A program made the translations under genes and the position numbers. The notes beneath the pieces are model-generated. The model saw only the letters and a program-made list of their open reading frames with translations. It was not told the DNA's origin and did no database searches. 64,000 nucleotides of DNA, from positions 76,555,355 to 76,619,354 of the forward strand of contig JALMGJ010000003.1 of NCBI GenBank assembly GCA_023362775.1, given 5' to 3'. Below, piece by piece: positions 11,793-34,289 of the stretch. Positions within the stretch are counted from its first letter, which is position 1; every line of letters begins with the position of its first letter. The stretch is from Charina bottae (lineage: Eukaryota; Chordata; Lepidosauria; Squamata; Charinaidae).

Positions 11793-11793
11793 T
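11733..11793. repeat. (TATC)n tetranucleotide repeat between pol and env
   Basis: About 15 uninterrupted TATC units (TAGA-type on the sense strand), placed between the remnant integrase tail and the env start codon. Probably expanded after integration. Confidence 0.95.
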
Positions 11794-11797
11794 TTTA

Positions 11798-13203
11798 ATT
11801 TACACGGTCCCGTGATCTCGCTAGTCCACTGTTTTGGCTCCGTGCTTGGCTTTAGTCGGGTGTAGTGGGTCCAGCCCCTCTCCGCCGTTCGCACCGCTGT
11901 ATTGGAAATCAGCAGGATTTGGAAGGGACCTTCCTACCTGGGCTGGAGTTTTTCGTCTCTCCACCGTTTGATCCACACCCAATCTCCTACTTTATACGAA
12001 TGGACTTTGAAGCTTAGCTTGGGAGTTTGAGCCAATAAGCCACTGGATCTGAAAAAGTCAAAAGACTGGGACAGTGCTTGCAAATATTTTATCAATCCCT
12101 TATCACTGGTGGGCAAAGTTCCCACCTGGAGATCCGTTCCTTTCAGAGGCATTCCGAACAGCATCTCGTACGGTGAGAGCCCTATATCCTTTCTAGGTTG
12201 ACTCCTTATTCTAAACAGAGCAATTGGCAGAGTCTTAATCCAATTCAATCCAGTTTCCAAATACAATTTGGTCAAAGTCGTTTTAATTCTTCCATTCATT
12301 CTTTCCAATGCCTGCCCAAACAAATTTGGTGACTCAGTGAAACCTTGTGGCAGGATAGTCCATTGGTATTGTTGCTTCCTTCCCGTAAAGGGGTTTTCCC
12401 ACTCAAAGGCGAACAGAGGTCGGGATTCCTCAGCCAGTGGGCAAGACCAGAAGGCATCCTTCAGGTCTATCACGCTGAACCACCTGTGTTCCATAGGGAT
12501 CCTCCCCAGTATGGTATAGGGATTTGGAACTACAGGGTGCCTGGTCTCCACTATTTGATTTACGCCCCTTAAGTCCTGTACCATTCAATATGAACCATCT
12601 GGCTTCTTTACAGGTAAAACTGGGGTATTATAAGGGGACATAGTAGTTTCCAATAGTCCATCCTTAAATAACTGATCAATTACCGGTTGGAGTCCTTCTC
12701 TTCCCTCCACAGAAATAGGGTATTGTTTTAAGCACACTATTTCAGACCCTTCTTTCAGTTTCACTTCCAGGGGTTTAATTTTTAATCCTCCTCTATTCCC
12801 CTCCTTAGCCCAAACCTTGGGGTTTACTTGACTCTCCATTTCCTTTGTCAATTTAAAAATCTTATCTGTCTTGAAATCTATAGTTAATTGGAGGCGGCTC
12901 AATAGGTCTTGACCTAGTATGTTAATGCCAGCCTCAGGTATATACAACATCACCACATTCTGTATTTTCCTTTGGCCTTGTTCAATTGAAATTGGTTCTA
13001 ATTGTCTTACCTCAAAGGATTCCCCTTTTACCCCGCTCACACGGGGTCCTTTTCTTTTTGAGATTTTTAAATTCGGCATTCAAAGTACACACAGAGGTTC
13101 GCGAAGCCCCCGTGTCTACTAAGAAGACCATTTCTTCCTGGCCCACCTTTAAATTTATCAAGGGTTCATGGTGAGCCATTCCTCGAGGGAACCCCTGACC
13201 TTC
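11798..13203 (-). pseudogene. pol: Endogenous retroviral pol, deleted and interrupted
   Basis: Begins directly after the gag UAG in the same frame. Protease catalytic DTGA is at 13116-13105, but the rest of protease (from about 13079) is in a different frame. Reverse transcriptase runs to KKPDGS, meets TGA at 12587-12585, then continues through the LPQGF region. At about 12305 it switches in frame to the integrase C-terminal part, so the YXDD site, RNase H and the integrase zinc and catalytic domains are absent. A TAG at 11936-11934 interrupts the integrase tail, which reaches about 11798 before a tetranucleotide repeat. It cannot encode working polymerase or integrase. Confidence 0.9.
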
Positions 13204-14838
13204 CTAGTATTGTTCCTCATCCTCCTCTAACATGTGATTAATTTGTTCCACTTTGTCAATTACTGGACACTCTCGCATAAAATGCCCTTCTTTACCACAG
13301 TGGAAGCAGGTTCGTCTAATTCCCATCCCCCGTCCGCGTCCAGCTGAAGGGTAGGAAGATCCCCTGCCTCCTTTTCCTCTCATCATCCCTCTTCCTCTAC
13401 CGCGTTCCGCCATGCGGCTGGCTACTTCTGGAATCCTTCCAGTAGCTTTTTCCACAGTTTGTATCATCATCTGGTTGGTTTCCCTTATACTAGCAGCCAT
13501 CATACATTGCTTTCGTTTTAATTTATCATCCTCTCGGTTTACAAAGACCTTTTGAGCTTCCCTCAATAAATCATCCAAATTCATTTCTGCCCAATTCAAT
13601 TTCTGCAATTTCTTTGATATATCAGGCCACGCTTTAGTAATAAAGTGAACCTTTAAACTTTGCTGGTTGATGGGGTTATCAGGATCAATTCCCCCATATT
13701 TCCGGAAGTTCTGTTTCATACGATCTAAGAAGACCGAAGGAGGTTCATCCTTTTCCTGACTCAGATTCATTGCCTTCCCTATGTTATGGGCAAGAGGTAT
13801 TGCTTTCTTCATCCCTGCCACCAATGTATCCCTCATCTCTCTCATTCTCTGTCGGGCCGCGGCATCATTATTATCCCAGTTTGGTCTATTCTCTGGGATT
13901 ATATCTACACCCCTGTTCCCCGCCCCGGGATTAGGGTGATTGTCATCCCAATGCTTTATGGCCGCTGCCCTTACCAATTTCCTTTCCTCAGAGCTAAATA
14001 AAGTAGCTAAAATGGTTTGAAGTTCATCCCAAGTATAGATTTTTGGTCCTAGCAACAAATCAATTTGTTCAGCAACAGCTATCGGATCTTCAGTGAAGTT
14101 TTTCATCTCTTTCCTAAAGGCTCTCAATTCTGATGCCTTTAAAGGGTCTTCTACCAATGCAATGTGATTTGCCCCATTTGCATCGACGCCATTAGGCATT
14201 TCGCGCAGAGGGTATAAGTTTTCAACGGGGGTTTCCAATTCCTCAGGCGGCAACCTTTTCTTAAGTTCATTCACTATCTTATCTAATTCCTCCCTGGCCC
14301 GATGACTCTTCTGGATGATAACTTTAGTTTCTGGTGTTAAGCAAACATCGGGGTCGACGGGGGCGGAAGCCACTGGTGGTGTCCGCATTCTGTCCCTTCC
14401 AGGGGGCACATATGGCGGAGGAACGTCTTTTAGAGAATCCTCCTCCTCTTCTGGCTCTGGATCTATTGTTTGGGCTACCATGATATTATCTGGAAAGTTC
14501 CACGAATCAGGAACCCACAAAAGGGCATAGTCTTCCTCATTGGGAACTTCTTTGTGAACTTTAGATGTTACGTATCTGAACAAGTTATGGCACTCAAAGT
14601 AGTCATTACTGCCATCCCTTGGCCAGGTCACCTTTTCATCTTCCCACCAGGTGAAACAACGAAGTTTCACCAGAGTCTCCTTCTCCAAACTCTTCTTAAT
14701 AACTAATCTATTATATGGAGGACTTCCCCATTTTTCTAATATTTTCCCTAATGGACCTGCAGGGTTTATTCTTAATTTGTCTCCTTTTATGACCTTTTTT
14801 ACAGTTTTATTTACTTTGGATCCTTTATTTCCCATCAT
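13204..14838 (-). CDS. gag: Endogenous retroviral Gag, open frame
   Basis: Structural polyprotein of 544 codons with no interruption. The second Met (14835) is the likelier start because it exposes Gly for myristoylation (MGNKGSK). Matrix is N-terminal; a PPPY late-budding motif is at residues 140-143 after an acidic stretch; the capsid-like region follows (about 220-440); an Arg/Gly-rich segment (about 475-508) precedes one CCHC knuckle (C511-C524). It ends EEDEEQY then TAG, and protease coding continues in the same frame, the readthrough arrangement of gammaretroviruses. Nothing visible shows the frame to be inactive. It is an old genomic copy and expression is unknown. Confidence 0.92.
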   Translation of the reverse strand: MMGNKGSKVNKTVKKVIKGDKLRINPAGPLGKILEKWGSPPYNRLVIKKSLEKETLVKLRCFTWWEDEKVTWPRDGSNDYFECHNLFRYVTSKVHKEVPNEEDYALLWVPDSWNFPDNIMVAQTIDPEPEEEEDSLKDVPPPYVPPGRDRMRTPPVASAPVDPDVCLTPETKVIIQKSHRAREELDKIVNELKKRLPPEELETPVENLYPLREMPNGVDANGANHIALVEDPLKASELRAFRKEMKNFTEDPIAVAEQIDLLLGPKIYTWDELQTILATLFSSEERKLVRAAAIKHWDDNHPNPGAGNRGVDIIPENRPNWDNNDAAARQRMREMRDTLVAGMKKAIPLAHNIGKAMNLSQEKDEPPSVFLDRMKQNFRKYGGIDPDNPINQQSLKVHFITKAWPDISKKLQKLNWAEMNLDDLLREAQKVFVNREDDKLKRKQCMMAASIRETNQMMIQTVEKATGRIPEVASRMAERGRGRGMMRGKGGRGSSYPSAGRGRGMGIRRTCFHCGKEGHFMRECPVIDKVEQINHMLEEDEEQY

Positions 14839-15369
14839 GGACCAACTCCTGGGTCCTTCGGCAGTTTCCCCACTAGTGCTTACCCGATTGAAAGGGTGTT
14901 CCTACTGAGACCTTCACACACCACTCTCCGTCGTTCAGCCCTCCGTCCCTGGCCAATCCTCTCGCGAGGGTATGGAACCGCAGGTTGGGAGTCTGCACTC
15001 ACTTCGTCCTGCAGACCTTCTACTAAGGTCCCTCAAAAGGACGTCTCAACACACTCTCAGAGGTCTTCCAATCACACTAGCCTGCCCGCCCAATCAACCG
15101 ACTTGGGGACCCGATACCGTAATGACCGAAGTCACTACTGGATACTCACCAAGGCCTGTGCACAGGGTTGCCCGGTTCTCGAGGGGCTTCTTCAGCGCTT
15201 TCTCACAACACCTTACCTAGGAATCTGTTTCTTAAACCTACTTTCCGCGTTTAGCCAATTTTACGGGCTTCCAGAGCTCGCTTAGCAGCCCAGAAGGGAT
15301 CCCCTCCACTCACAAAGGGAGTGGGGTGCACCCAGAGGGTTCACTTATTGGTCTGCCCCGTCGAGATGG

Positions 15370-15387
15370 ATCCCGGACGAGCCCCCA
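15370..15387 (-). promoter_or_regulatory. Primer binding site, tRNA-Pro
   Basis: In sense TGGGGGCTCGTCCGGGAT, complementary to the 3' end of tRNA-Pro and the same 18-mer used by murine leukaemia virus. It starts three bases inside the 5' LTR boundary. Confidence 0.92.
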
Positions 15388-15390
15388 AAC

Positions 15391-15725
15391 TGTCGGCTGG
15401 AAATTTTAAGAAAGTTTCACACAGAGTTTGGTAAAAAGAAACAGAGTTTATGTAATTCAGTAATAGAAACGGTTTGCAAAGCGTGGTGTTCCCTCGCAAG
15501 AGAGACACACCCTTACAGAAGCCAAAGGCGTGGTTAATATACCCTACATTCTCCTCCCAACCCTTCATCAGCTAATCTGGTGAGGTGGGTAACAGCCTAT
15601 CACGACACACTTATTTGGTTACAAAGTTTGCAAAATTCACTTTCTTTTAACGGTTTACAAGGCTTACATACCCTGAATTTAAACAAAAGCTTAATTTTAC
15701 TGGCCACAGAAATTTCCATTCCACA
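15391..15725 (-). repeat. 5' LTR of provirus
   Basis: 335 bp; in sense it begins TGTGGAATGG and ends CCGACA (TG...CA ends). A TATA-like GTATATTAACC lies in the middle. It is nearly identical to 9212-9548. Confidence 0.93.
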
Positions 15726-16917
15726 GTGATTTTCTCATCTCACATAGCCATTACAGTGGCAGAAGAGTGAAGAGGGAAAAAGACACAAATATGGGACTGA
15801 TCCAGTGTGTTAATTCCTTGGTTTAATTCATGAATTTTAAAAGTTAGGGCCTCGGTGCCAGGCCTACCACATCTGAGCTGCATAAATCTAGATAACTACT
15901 AGGTAGCAGGAAAGCAATTAACACACACACAAGTTTATGGCAAACATTTCACCACTTTTCCTTAGGGAGCATGCTAAATCTAGTATGATAGGGATAGCTT
16001 TTTTATGTAGCTGATGCTAAATATGTTTGATGAATCCATTTTGAATACGTTTGTTATCCTTGCCTTGCACAATTGGACTTCCAAAATATCTTCAATTCAT
16101 TTGTGTTAGGGCCTTTTGCTAGCAAAATTTTCAGATTTCCAATTATTATACTGATTTTTCCTAGAGACATACAAAAGTAGTATTCCCTGTTTATTACCTT
16201 TTCCTCAGATCACTGCTGATTACTAGCTCACAATCTCTTATTTGCGCATTTGAAAAAAGAGGTTAATAAGAAATAACAGTGCTAAAAGTGTCTGTCCCTG
16301 GGTAGAAGTGAAATGTGGGTTCTGCCACTTGCATCTCCATGATGGGGTCAATTGCACCCCTCAAGACCACTTAAAATTCTCTCCCATCAAAACTAAAAGC
16401 TTTGTGCACCAACTATTAATACGTTGACATGGACCAAAGCTGTATAATGAAATATATAATGAAATATATTTATTAACCTGTGTATGAAATGTCCATGCAA
16501 AAAGGAACTAAGAAAGTAAGCATAGTGTTTACATATGAATCTGGTGGTAAAAAAATCACAGCAGTGAAGTGAATAAAGCAGTCGGCCTTTCAAAAACCAT
16601 AAGATTGGTGTAAAGTTTGCAAGATTTGTAAAAGAAATATTTCTAGCTAGACTTTTATCTGGCCTTTTATGTATCATTTGAGCCTAATCTGGATTTATTG
16701 TTGTATCTGGGAACTTAAAGTGGACTGCAAAGTTAGTCTTCGTTGAGCTGAGTTTGATTCCTGATGACTTCATGGCCTTGTCCAGAATCTATTTGTCCTT
16801 GAAACACTGTGACATACATTTATTTATTTGGTTATTTGTTAGATTGATATCCCACCTTTTTATTATTTGTACAACTCAAGGCAGTGTATAAAGGGGCTGA
16901 GCTGTGTCAACATAGGG

Positions 16918-17164
16918 CACAGCTTTCCAAACTGTGTGTCGCGACACTTTAGTGTGTCGCAACACAGTCTGGTGTGTCGCCACACAACCCGGAAGTGGCA
17001 GCGGGGGCGTGCATGGTGGCGGCGTCAGCGTGCCATCAGCGCTTCTGCGTTTTAGCGGAGGCTGCCGCTGCTGCTGCCATGCATGCCCCTGCCCCCACGT
17101 GCCCCCCCGCCCCGCCGCCACTGCCGTTGGTGTGTCGCCAACAGTGGCACTTTGGGAAGCACTG
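16918..17164 (+). mobile_element. Short nonautonomous hAT element, family A copy 1
   Basis: Starts CACAGCTTTCCAAACTGTG and ends TTTGGGAAGCACTG, with perfect 8-bp duplication ACATAGGG on both sides. Internal part holds GTGTGTCGCGACAC-type palindromes and a GC-rich core. No transposase. Confidence 0.88.
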
Positions 17165-17849
17165 ACATAGGGAGTTAAAACGAGAAATTGACCAATCCTA
17201 TCTGTGAACCTGTTGGAATGAGAGACCTATCCATCCTGCAGAAGGGACCATATGGAAGAGGCGTATGTTGACATTCTTCTCCATGTGAAAAACATTTGGC
17301 AAAACAAGCTGAAGAAGTGACTTCTTGCTTTTATATGCTAGATTTGCAAATACAGACTTTGACATAACATAATATGAAATCTAAACACGCAAAAAAAAAT
17401 TATAATTGTTATTTTTAAAAACTGCAAGAATGTCCTGTGTGACTTTTAAAAATAATTTGGATCAGTTCTGAGACTATGATATCACATGTTTCACTGTAAT
17501 TTGCTGAACTGCAGATGTTGCCTAGGGTCAGCTGTTATGAATCACTCACTGCAGCAACAGAGTTTGTGGTTGATTATTGAACAACCATAAAAAAGATAGA
17601 AGTTGTGTTTCTTTCAGTTTTCCCTTCAGGTCATTTATCCCATCTAGTAAGTTAATTTGAAAAATCTGTATTGATTTATGAATGGCTACTTGGGGAGGAT
17701 AGTGGGAGAAATACTTCATTCTGTGGCACAGTTGTGTTCCTCCTGAAGAAATGTATATACTTCCATTTTGAAAAATGCCTAATATTCTCCATAATGAAAT
17801 ATGAAAGAGTATTTTGCAGATTATTTTAAAACGTGTGTTATAATATCTA

Positions 17850-17920
17850 CCTGAAACCGCCCAGGGTCCCTCCTTGAGAGGGAGATGGGTGGGATATAAA
17901 TATGATAAATAAATATGGAT
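17850..17920 (+). repeat. LINE 3' tail fragment
   Basis: CCTTGAGAGGGAGATGGGTG then GGATATAAATATGATAAATAAAT, the same 3' terminus as other L2-like LINEs in the window. Confidence 0.6.
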
Positions 17921-19335
17921 AGGATAGGAGCAAATGAAATGTGCTAAATTTTCTTTTCACTTGGCAGACATCCCGCTTGGTGGCATTGTTCTCAGAACTT
18001 TTCCTGAGACTTGCATCCAGGGTGACTTTGTAGGCCATTCTTCTCCAGTCTGGTGGTCTCTATATGTGGCAGGTTAGAATTCCTAGAATTCCCAACCAGA
18101 CTCTTTGGAGGCACAAAGTTGGGAAAGGATTGTTTTAGACTAAAGGCAACGATAATTTTTCATATATTATATTATATGTAATGAAATACATATACTTAAG
18201 TGCATGTATTAAACTGCTCAGTATAGTGGAATGCAGCTCCAACTCCTAATAAAAGCTTGATGAGCCAAAATATTTTACCTTCCCAAATGTTGATACTGCA
18301 CATTGGAGATGTACACTAAAAAATCCTCTGAGACGTAGCAAAGGGCCTTGCGTCCACCTCTCTTGAATATTTCATTGCTCATGTGAGTGATCCACTTCTA
18401 GAAGCAACGTACCATTGGAGGTAAACTCATTAAAATTTTTAGTTCTGTTACCTGCCTTCATCTATGAATTCCGTCCTCTTCCAGTACTGCACTGCTGAGT
18501 GGACTTCTCATGTGAACAGTTATGTACATAAAAAAAAAACCAAGTAAAATTAAAATAGGTGATTTCATAACCAACAAAGCCAAAATAGGCACAACCAGCA
18601 GCAAAGAACTAGGTATCAACTCAGCTCACAAATGTACATAGACACTCAAGGAAAATGGAAAGATAGTAGAGCAAAATAAGCTGTGATTCTTGGCTGGCAC
18701 TCCTGTTTGTGAGCGTGTACTGCAAGGTGAAGTGAGGGAGAAAAAAGACTGGTATCTTCCAGTTTTCCGTTCCAAGTCACCAACCCTGGAAGGATCCTTT
18801 CAGTCATGTTAGAGTGACCACTAGATGGAAGCTGATCAAATTGAGGACAGACAAGAGGGACAAAGTTTCCAAATAGTCCAGCAGTCCAGGTTCCATGAGA
18901 TCCATAGACACATCCTACGTTATCCAAGTTATGTTACGTAAGTACGTTGCAAGGCTGTAAGCATACACTTTCTCAATCCTATTAGCATACCATCACTTTT
19001 ACCATCAGATTGAACATTAATGCACTGCCATTTTAGGCTTTAGAGATCTATATCCCCAAAGATCTACAGCCCCAAAGTCAAATTATTAGAATTAGGTGCA
19101 AAACACTAGCTTAAAGGAACTGCTACACATAACAAATTGGAGCTCTCTCTTTAATTTCAAGGAAAGGTACCAACAGTACTGTATATTTTTACAATGAAGA
19201 CTAATGTGAGAAAAAAAAAGTTTAAACCTACCATTCTTCTTTTTTCACCACCTCTGGCTGAGTTTTTGCTGAGATAGAATGCCTGCCTTTGAAAGTGACT
19301 CACTCTTTTATAGAGAAAGAATTAATTATTTAGAA

Positions 19336-19594
19336 CAGAGCTTTCCAAACTGTGTGTCGGGACACATTAGTGTGTCGGCTGCAGTGTCTGGGTGTGTTGT
19401 GGCTGCTGCTGCCTCTGAGCCCTGCCAGGATTCTGTGCAGGTCCTAGTGCCTGCCTTGTGCCTTGCTGCCTCCAAACCTGCTGTGATTCCGCGTAGGTCC
19501 TAGTGCCTGCCTTGTGCCCTGCTGTAAGAGTGTGTCGCGAAATGATGCATGTCTAAAAAGTGTGTCACCAACATGAAAAGTTTGGAAAGCTCTG
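19336..19594 (+). mobile_element. Short nonautonomous hAT element, family A copy 2
   Basis: Starts CAGAGCTTTCCAAACTGTG, ends GTTTGGAAAGCTCTG, perfect 8-bp duplication ATTTAGAA. Its core contains two direct repeats of GTCCTAGTGCCTGCCTTGTG and differs from the other copies. Confidence 0.9.
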
Positions 19595-19778
19595 ATTTAG
19601 AAGTTTGGATCCATTCATGAATGGCATTTAGTCATGTGTGATGTCTTTATCAACTTTTGCCTACCTATCTAAAAAGATTTGGTAAAGAATCACCATATCA
19701 TAAATAGAAAGTGGTGGCAGCTTCAGGAAGTAAATTCTGGGGGTTGGTGTGAAAACTACATGATATGAGTCTCCCTTC

Positions 19779-19795
19779 CCCCTCCCTCCCTCCCT

Positions 19796-19832
<37 letters not shown>

Positions 19833-19848
19833 CCCCCCCCCCCCCCCA
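19779..19848. repeat. (CCCT)n(CT)n(C)n tract
   Basis: Pyrimidine-only run: CCCT units, then CT units, then about 19 C. It is strand-biased and can be triplex-prone. Confidence 0.95.
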
Positions 19849-20235
19849 GTAACCTGTTTGGTATGGTGGAACAATAGCAACAATAGGTCAGCTATACAGG
19901 TGCTGGCCCAATTCTATTTTCCAATGTCCTTTATGTCAAGGAGCATCATGTCTGGAGCTGGTCTTCTTAAATTCTATACTTTGCTACCATATTTATACCC
20001 TGCTCTGTGTACCATGGTAGCTCCATCTTCCCCCTTTCTTGAATGAGGACAGTCTTCCCCAGTCGAATCTTTTCACAAATGTTGGGATTACAACTGCAGT
20101 ACTCCCAGCCAGTGTGTTGTTTAATAAGCTTAGCTTACCAAGATCAGTAGAGAATCTGAATGAGTACCAAAGGGTCCATAGATAACATGTTAATTATTTA
20201 CCTGTCATCTAAAAGGCAAATCCAATGTGCTCAAT

Positions 20236-20254
20236 ACACACACACACACACACA
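20236..20254. repeat. (CA)n tract
   Basis: Short dinucleotide run of about nine CA units, downstream of CTSE. Confidence 0.9.
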
Positions 20255-20724
20255 AATATTATCCTTTAGGATAGGGAGAGATTTTTGGTTTCTGGTGGCT
20301 GCACTTAACATTCTCTAGGAGAAGAGCCGCAGTGGACAGCTGCAGTATGAATTGGTATAAAGAGGCATGGGTGTATAGCCAAGAGCAGGGTTTTCTTGCT
20401 TTTTCCCTGGATTATTGGGAGGAGTTACAGATTTCTTTAATGATTTTCAGTGGTATAATGTATAGCTTTGATGTGTTTCCTTTCTTAAGGTGGCAGGAAA
20501 TGTTGCTGTCAGTTTTCACAGTTGTGGCCCTGGGAAGCTTTGAGGTCTTCAAAAATGATTCAGAGTAACATTTGGCACTGGGATATTAGTCTGCCCACAT
20601 CTACTTTATGAGAATGTGGATGCATTGTTCAACCCTTCATGATTCTTCCTTTCCAGAAAATCACACAGAGGTAATATCAGAGCTATAGGCACAAAGTATT
20701 ATTTTAGGAATACAAAAAAATATT

Positions 20725-20730
20725 TTTATT
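20725..20730 (-). terminator. Candidate CTSE polyadenylation signal
   Basis: AATAAA on the minus strand about 700 bp beyond the CTSE stop codon. A second AATAAA lies closer, at 21096-21101. The sequence alone does not show which is used. Confidence 0.35.
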
Positions 20731-21428
20731 AAGGGTTTCAGCTGATTAAAAAAGATTCTCAGTTAATCATTAATCTATTTACTTAAGTCATTCATTGTAC
20801 ATACATTTGCAAGTATGCCTTCTTGCTCTGTTGAACAGCAGGGTCTTAAGGGGGTCTTAATCCCTCCCATTTCCAGGCCAAAACTGGAAAAGTAAACAAT
20901 CGTGCTGATCAAAGATGCAGACCTGTTTTCTTTTGCAAAGAGAACACCTTCTCACAATCAGGCTGGATTCACACAAGATATTCCGTCAAAATGTATTTTG
21001 ATTAGTATGGATAAGCATATTGAGTAAACCAACCAGTGTGGTTTGTAAATTATGGCATATAAATTAACATGGTGGATCAACCTAGTCGAGTGCACTTTAT
21101 TCAATAAATTATGGCTTAGCCAATTGTATGAACACAGCTCCAGTCTGGAACTGTGACACAGTATTTTGAGTTTGAAGTACTCAGGACTTATTTAATCTAA
21201 AATTTACTTGACAAGATTAAGACAAAATCAGCATAGCTCTTGATACTGAGAACTGACGTATCTAAACAGCCCTTCTCCAGGGATCTCAGGGGATTTACAT
21301 TTGTAGATAAAAGTCATAATCTTGATTGCATTTCACATGGAAAACAAAGAAACAGATAGGGAACCCTGATTTTGCTACTCAAAGGAAGATAAGAATAGGA
21401 CCTTGAGCCTTACATTTCTCTAAGCCTC

Positions 21429-33145
<11,717 letters not shown>

Positions 33146-33193
33146 TCTGGCAGTGCAGGACTTCTGCTCTACTTGACTGAACAAAAGCTTTCT

Positions 33194-33200
33194 CCTTATA
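33194..33200 (-). promoter_or_regulatory. TATA box of CTSE
   Basis: Minus-strand TATAAGG in the context GGATATAAGGAG, 49-55 bp upstream of the CTSE start codon. It predicts transcription starting near 33165-33170 and a 5' UTR of only about 20-25 bases, assuming no upstream noncoding exon. Confidence 0.7.
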
Positions 33201-33446
33201 TCCACTACCCAGCCCTGAGATAAAACCTCAGGGGAAAATGTACACTGTGAAAGTCACACCACTTAATGTCAATATGGCACTTTTAGAAAAGAGATTATTC
33301 ACTGTACATGTTTCCCTTTCCAGTGATCAGAGGTTGGACAGTTCTTTAATGGTGGAGCAGGAAGTGACTGGAGGAACTGATTGGAGGTGACTACAAAGAA
33401 AGATGTACTGTAGATGTTCTTCATTTCATGGAATGTGTTTTGTAAG

Positions 33447-33852
33447 CAGCGGTCCCCAACCTTTTTGGCACCAGGGACCAGTTTCGTGGAAGACAATTTT
33501 TCCATGGACCGGGGGGGGGGGGGATGGTTTCAGGATGAAACCATTGGAAGTGGTAAATAAAATAATGGGCGGGCCATGCGCGGACTAAAATAAGTGTCGG
33601 ATTCTGACTTCTCATAAGGAGCATGCAACCTAGATCCCTCGCATGCGCAGTTTACAGTAGGGTTCATGCTCCTATGAGAATCTAATGCCGCTACTGATCT
33701 GACAGCAGATGGAACTCAGGCGTTAAAGCAAGCGGCTGTTAATACAAATGAAGCTTCACTCGCTCGCCCACCGCTCACCTCCTGCTGTGCGGCCCAGTTC
33801 CTAACAGGCCACAGACCGGACCGGTTTGTGGCCCGGGGGTTGGGGACCCCTG
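33447..33852. mobile_element. Nonautonomous hAT element upstream of CTSE
   Basis: Starts CAGCGGTCCCCAACC and ends GGTTGGGGACCCCTG (13 of 15 bases inverted match). Includes GATGAAACC, CTCGCATGCGCAGTT and CCTGCTGTGCGGCCC. I recall a closely similar nonautonomous element from mammalian genomes but cannot name it surely. The 8-bp flanks TTTGTAAG/TTGTATAG match only with a shift. It lies about 250 bp upstream of the CTSE TATA box. Confidence 0.75.
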
Positions 33853-34257
33853 TTGTATAGGATTCACTTTGGGGCTCCTTTGTGTATGTGGGACTGACTG
33901 CATTGTAGACTTTCACTCTGCCCATATGATAAAGTATTGGTCACAAAGGTTTATACCAAAAATGTGCAATTTTGCTTTTAAAGCTAAGAGCAAGTGTCAG
34001 GTTACAGGCTATTAGGAGTTTTGATTGCTTGTTTCATAGCAACCTAATAAAGTCAGATAAATTTGCTTTTTAGTTTGGGCCTCTTGTGTGTAAGGGAGGT
34101 ATTTATATACTACTTGGATTTTCCTTCTTATACTATCCTAACTTAATTTCTTTTGTTCCTTAGCTAGGAGGTTTTACCTATTGTATCTGTGAATTGTTAT
34201 TTTTCAGGCAGTTTTGTACTACTTATGTATAGTTCAGCAATTTATAGAATACTTCAC

Positions 34258-34258
34258 T

Positions 34259-34289
<31 letters not shown>

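Larger units (their letters stand above)
9212..15725 (-). mobile_element. Gammaretrovirus-like endogenous provirus
   Basis: Sense order from right to left: 5' LTR (15725-15391), tRNA-Pro primer site (15387-15370), gag (14838-13204), pol (13203 to about 11798, broken), env (11713-9575), polypurine tract (about 9570-9549), 3' LTR (9548-9212). Length 6.5 kb, short because most of pol is deleted. Gammaretrovirus-like assignment rests on the tRNA-Pro site, gag and protease in one frame separated by a UAG, a PPPY late motif, one CCHC zinc knuckle and the Env layout. The LTRs differ by about six substitutions and one 2-bp indel over 335 bp. No matching 4-6 bp target duplication is seen at the canonical LTR ends. 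It lies about 5.7 kb beyond the 3' end of CTSE, in the same orientation. Confidence 0.95.
15726..20700. other. Intergenic between provirus and CTSE
   Basis: No coding sequence recognised. Holds two family A hAT elements, a LINE tail and simple repeats. Confidence 0.65.

Noticed and set aside
16867..17170. Overlapping alanine/histidine-rich frames on both strands
   Set aside because: They lie in the GC-rich core of a short hAT element with clear target duplications.
20332..20568. 78-codon plus-strand frame near the 3' end of CTSE
   Set aside because: No homology recognised and no splice or promoter signals; consistent with chance.
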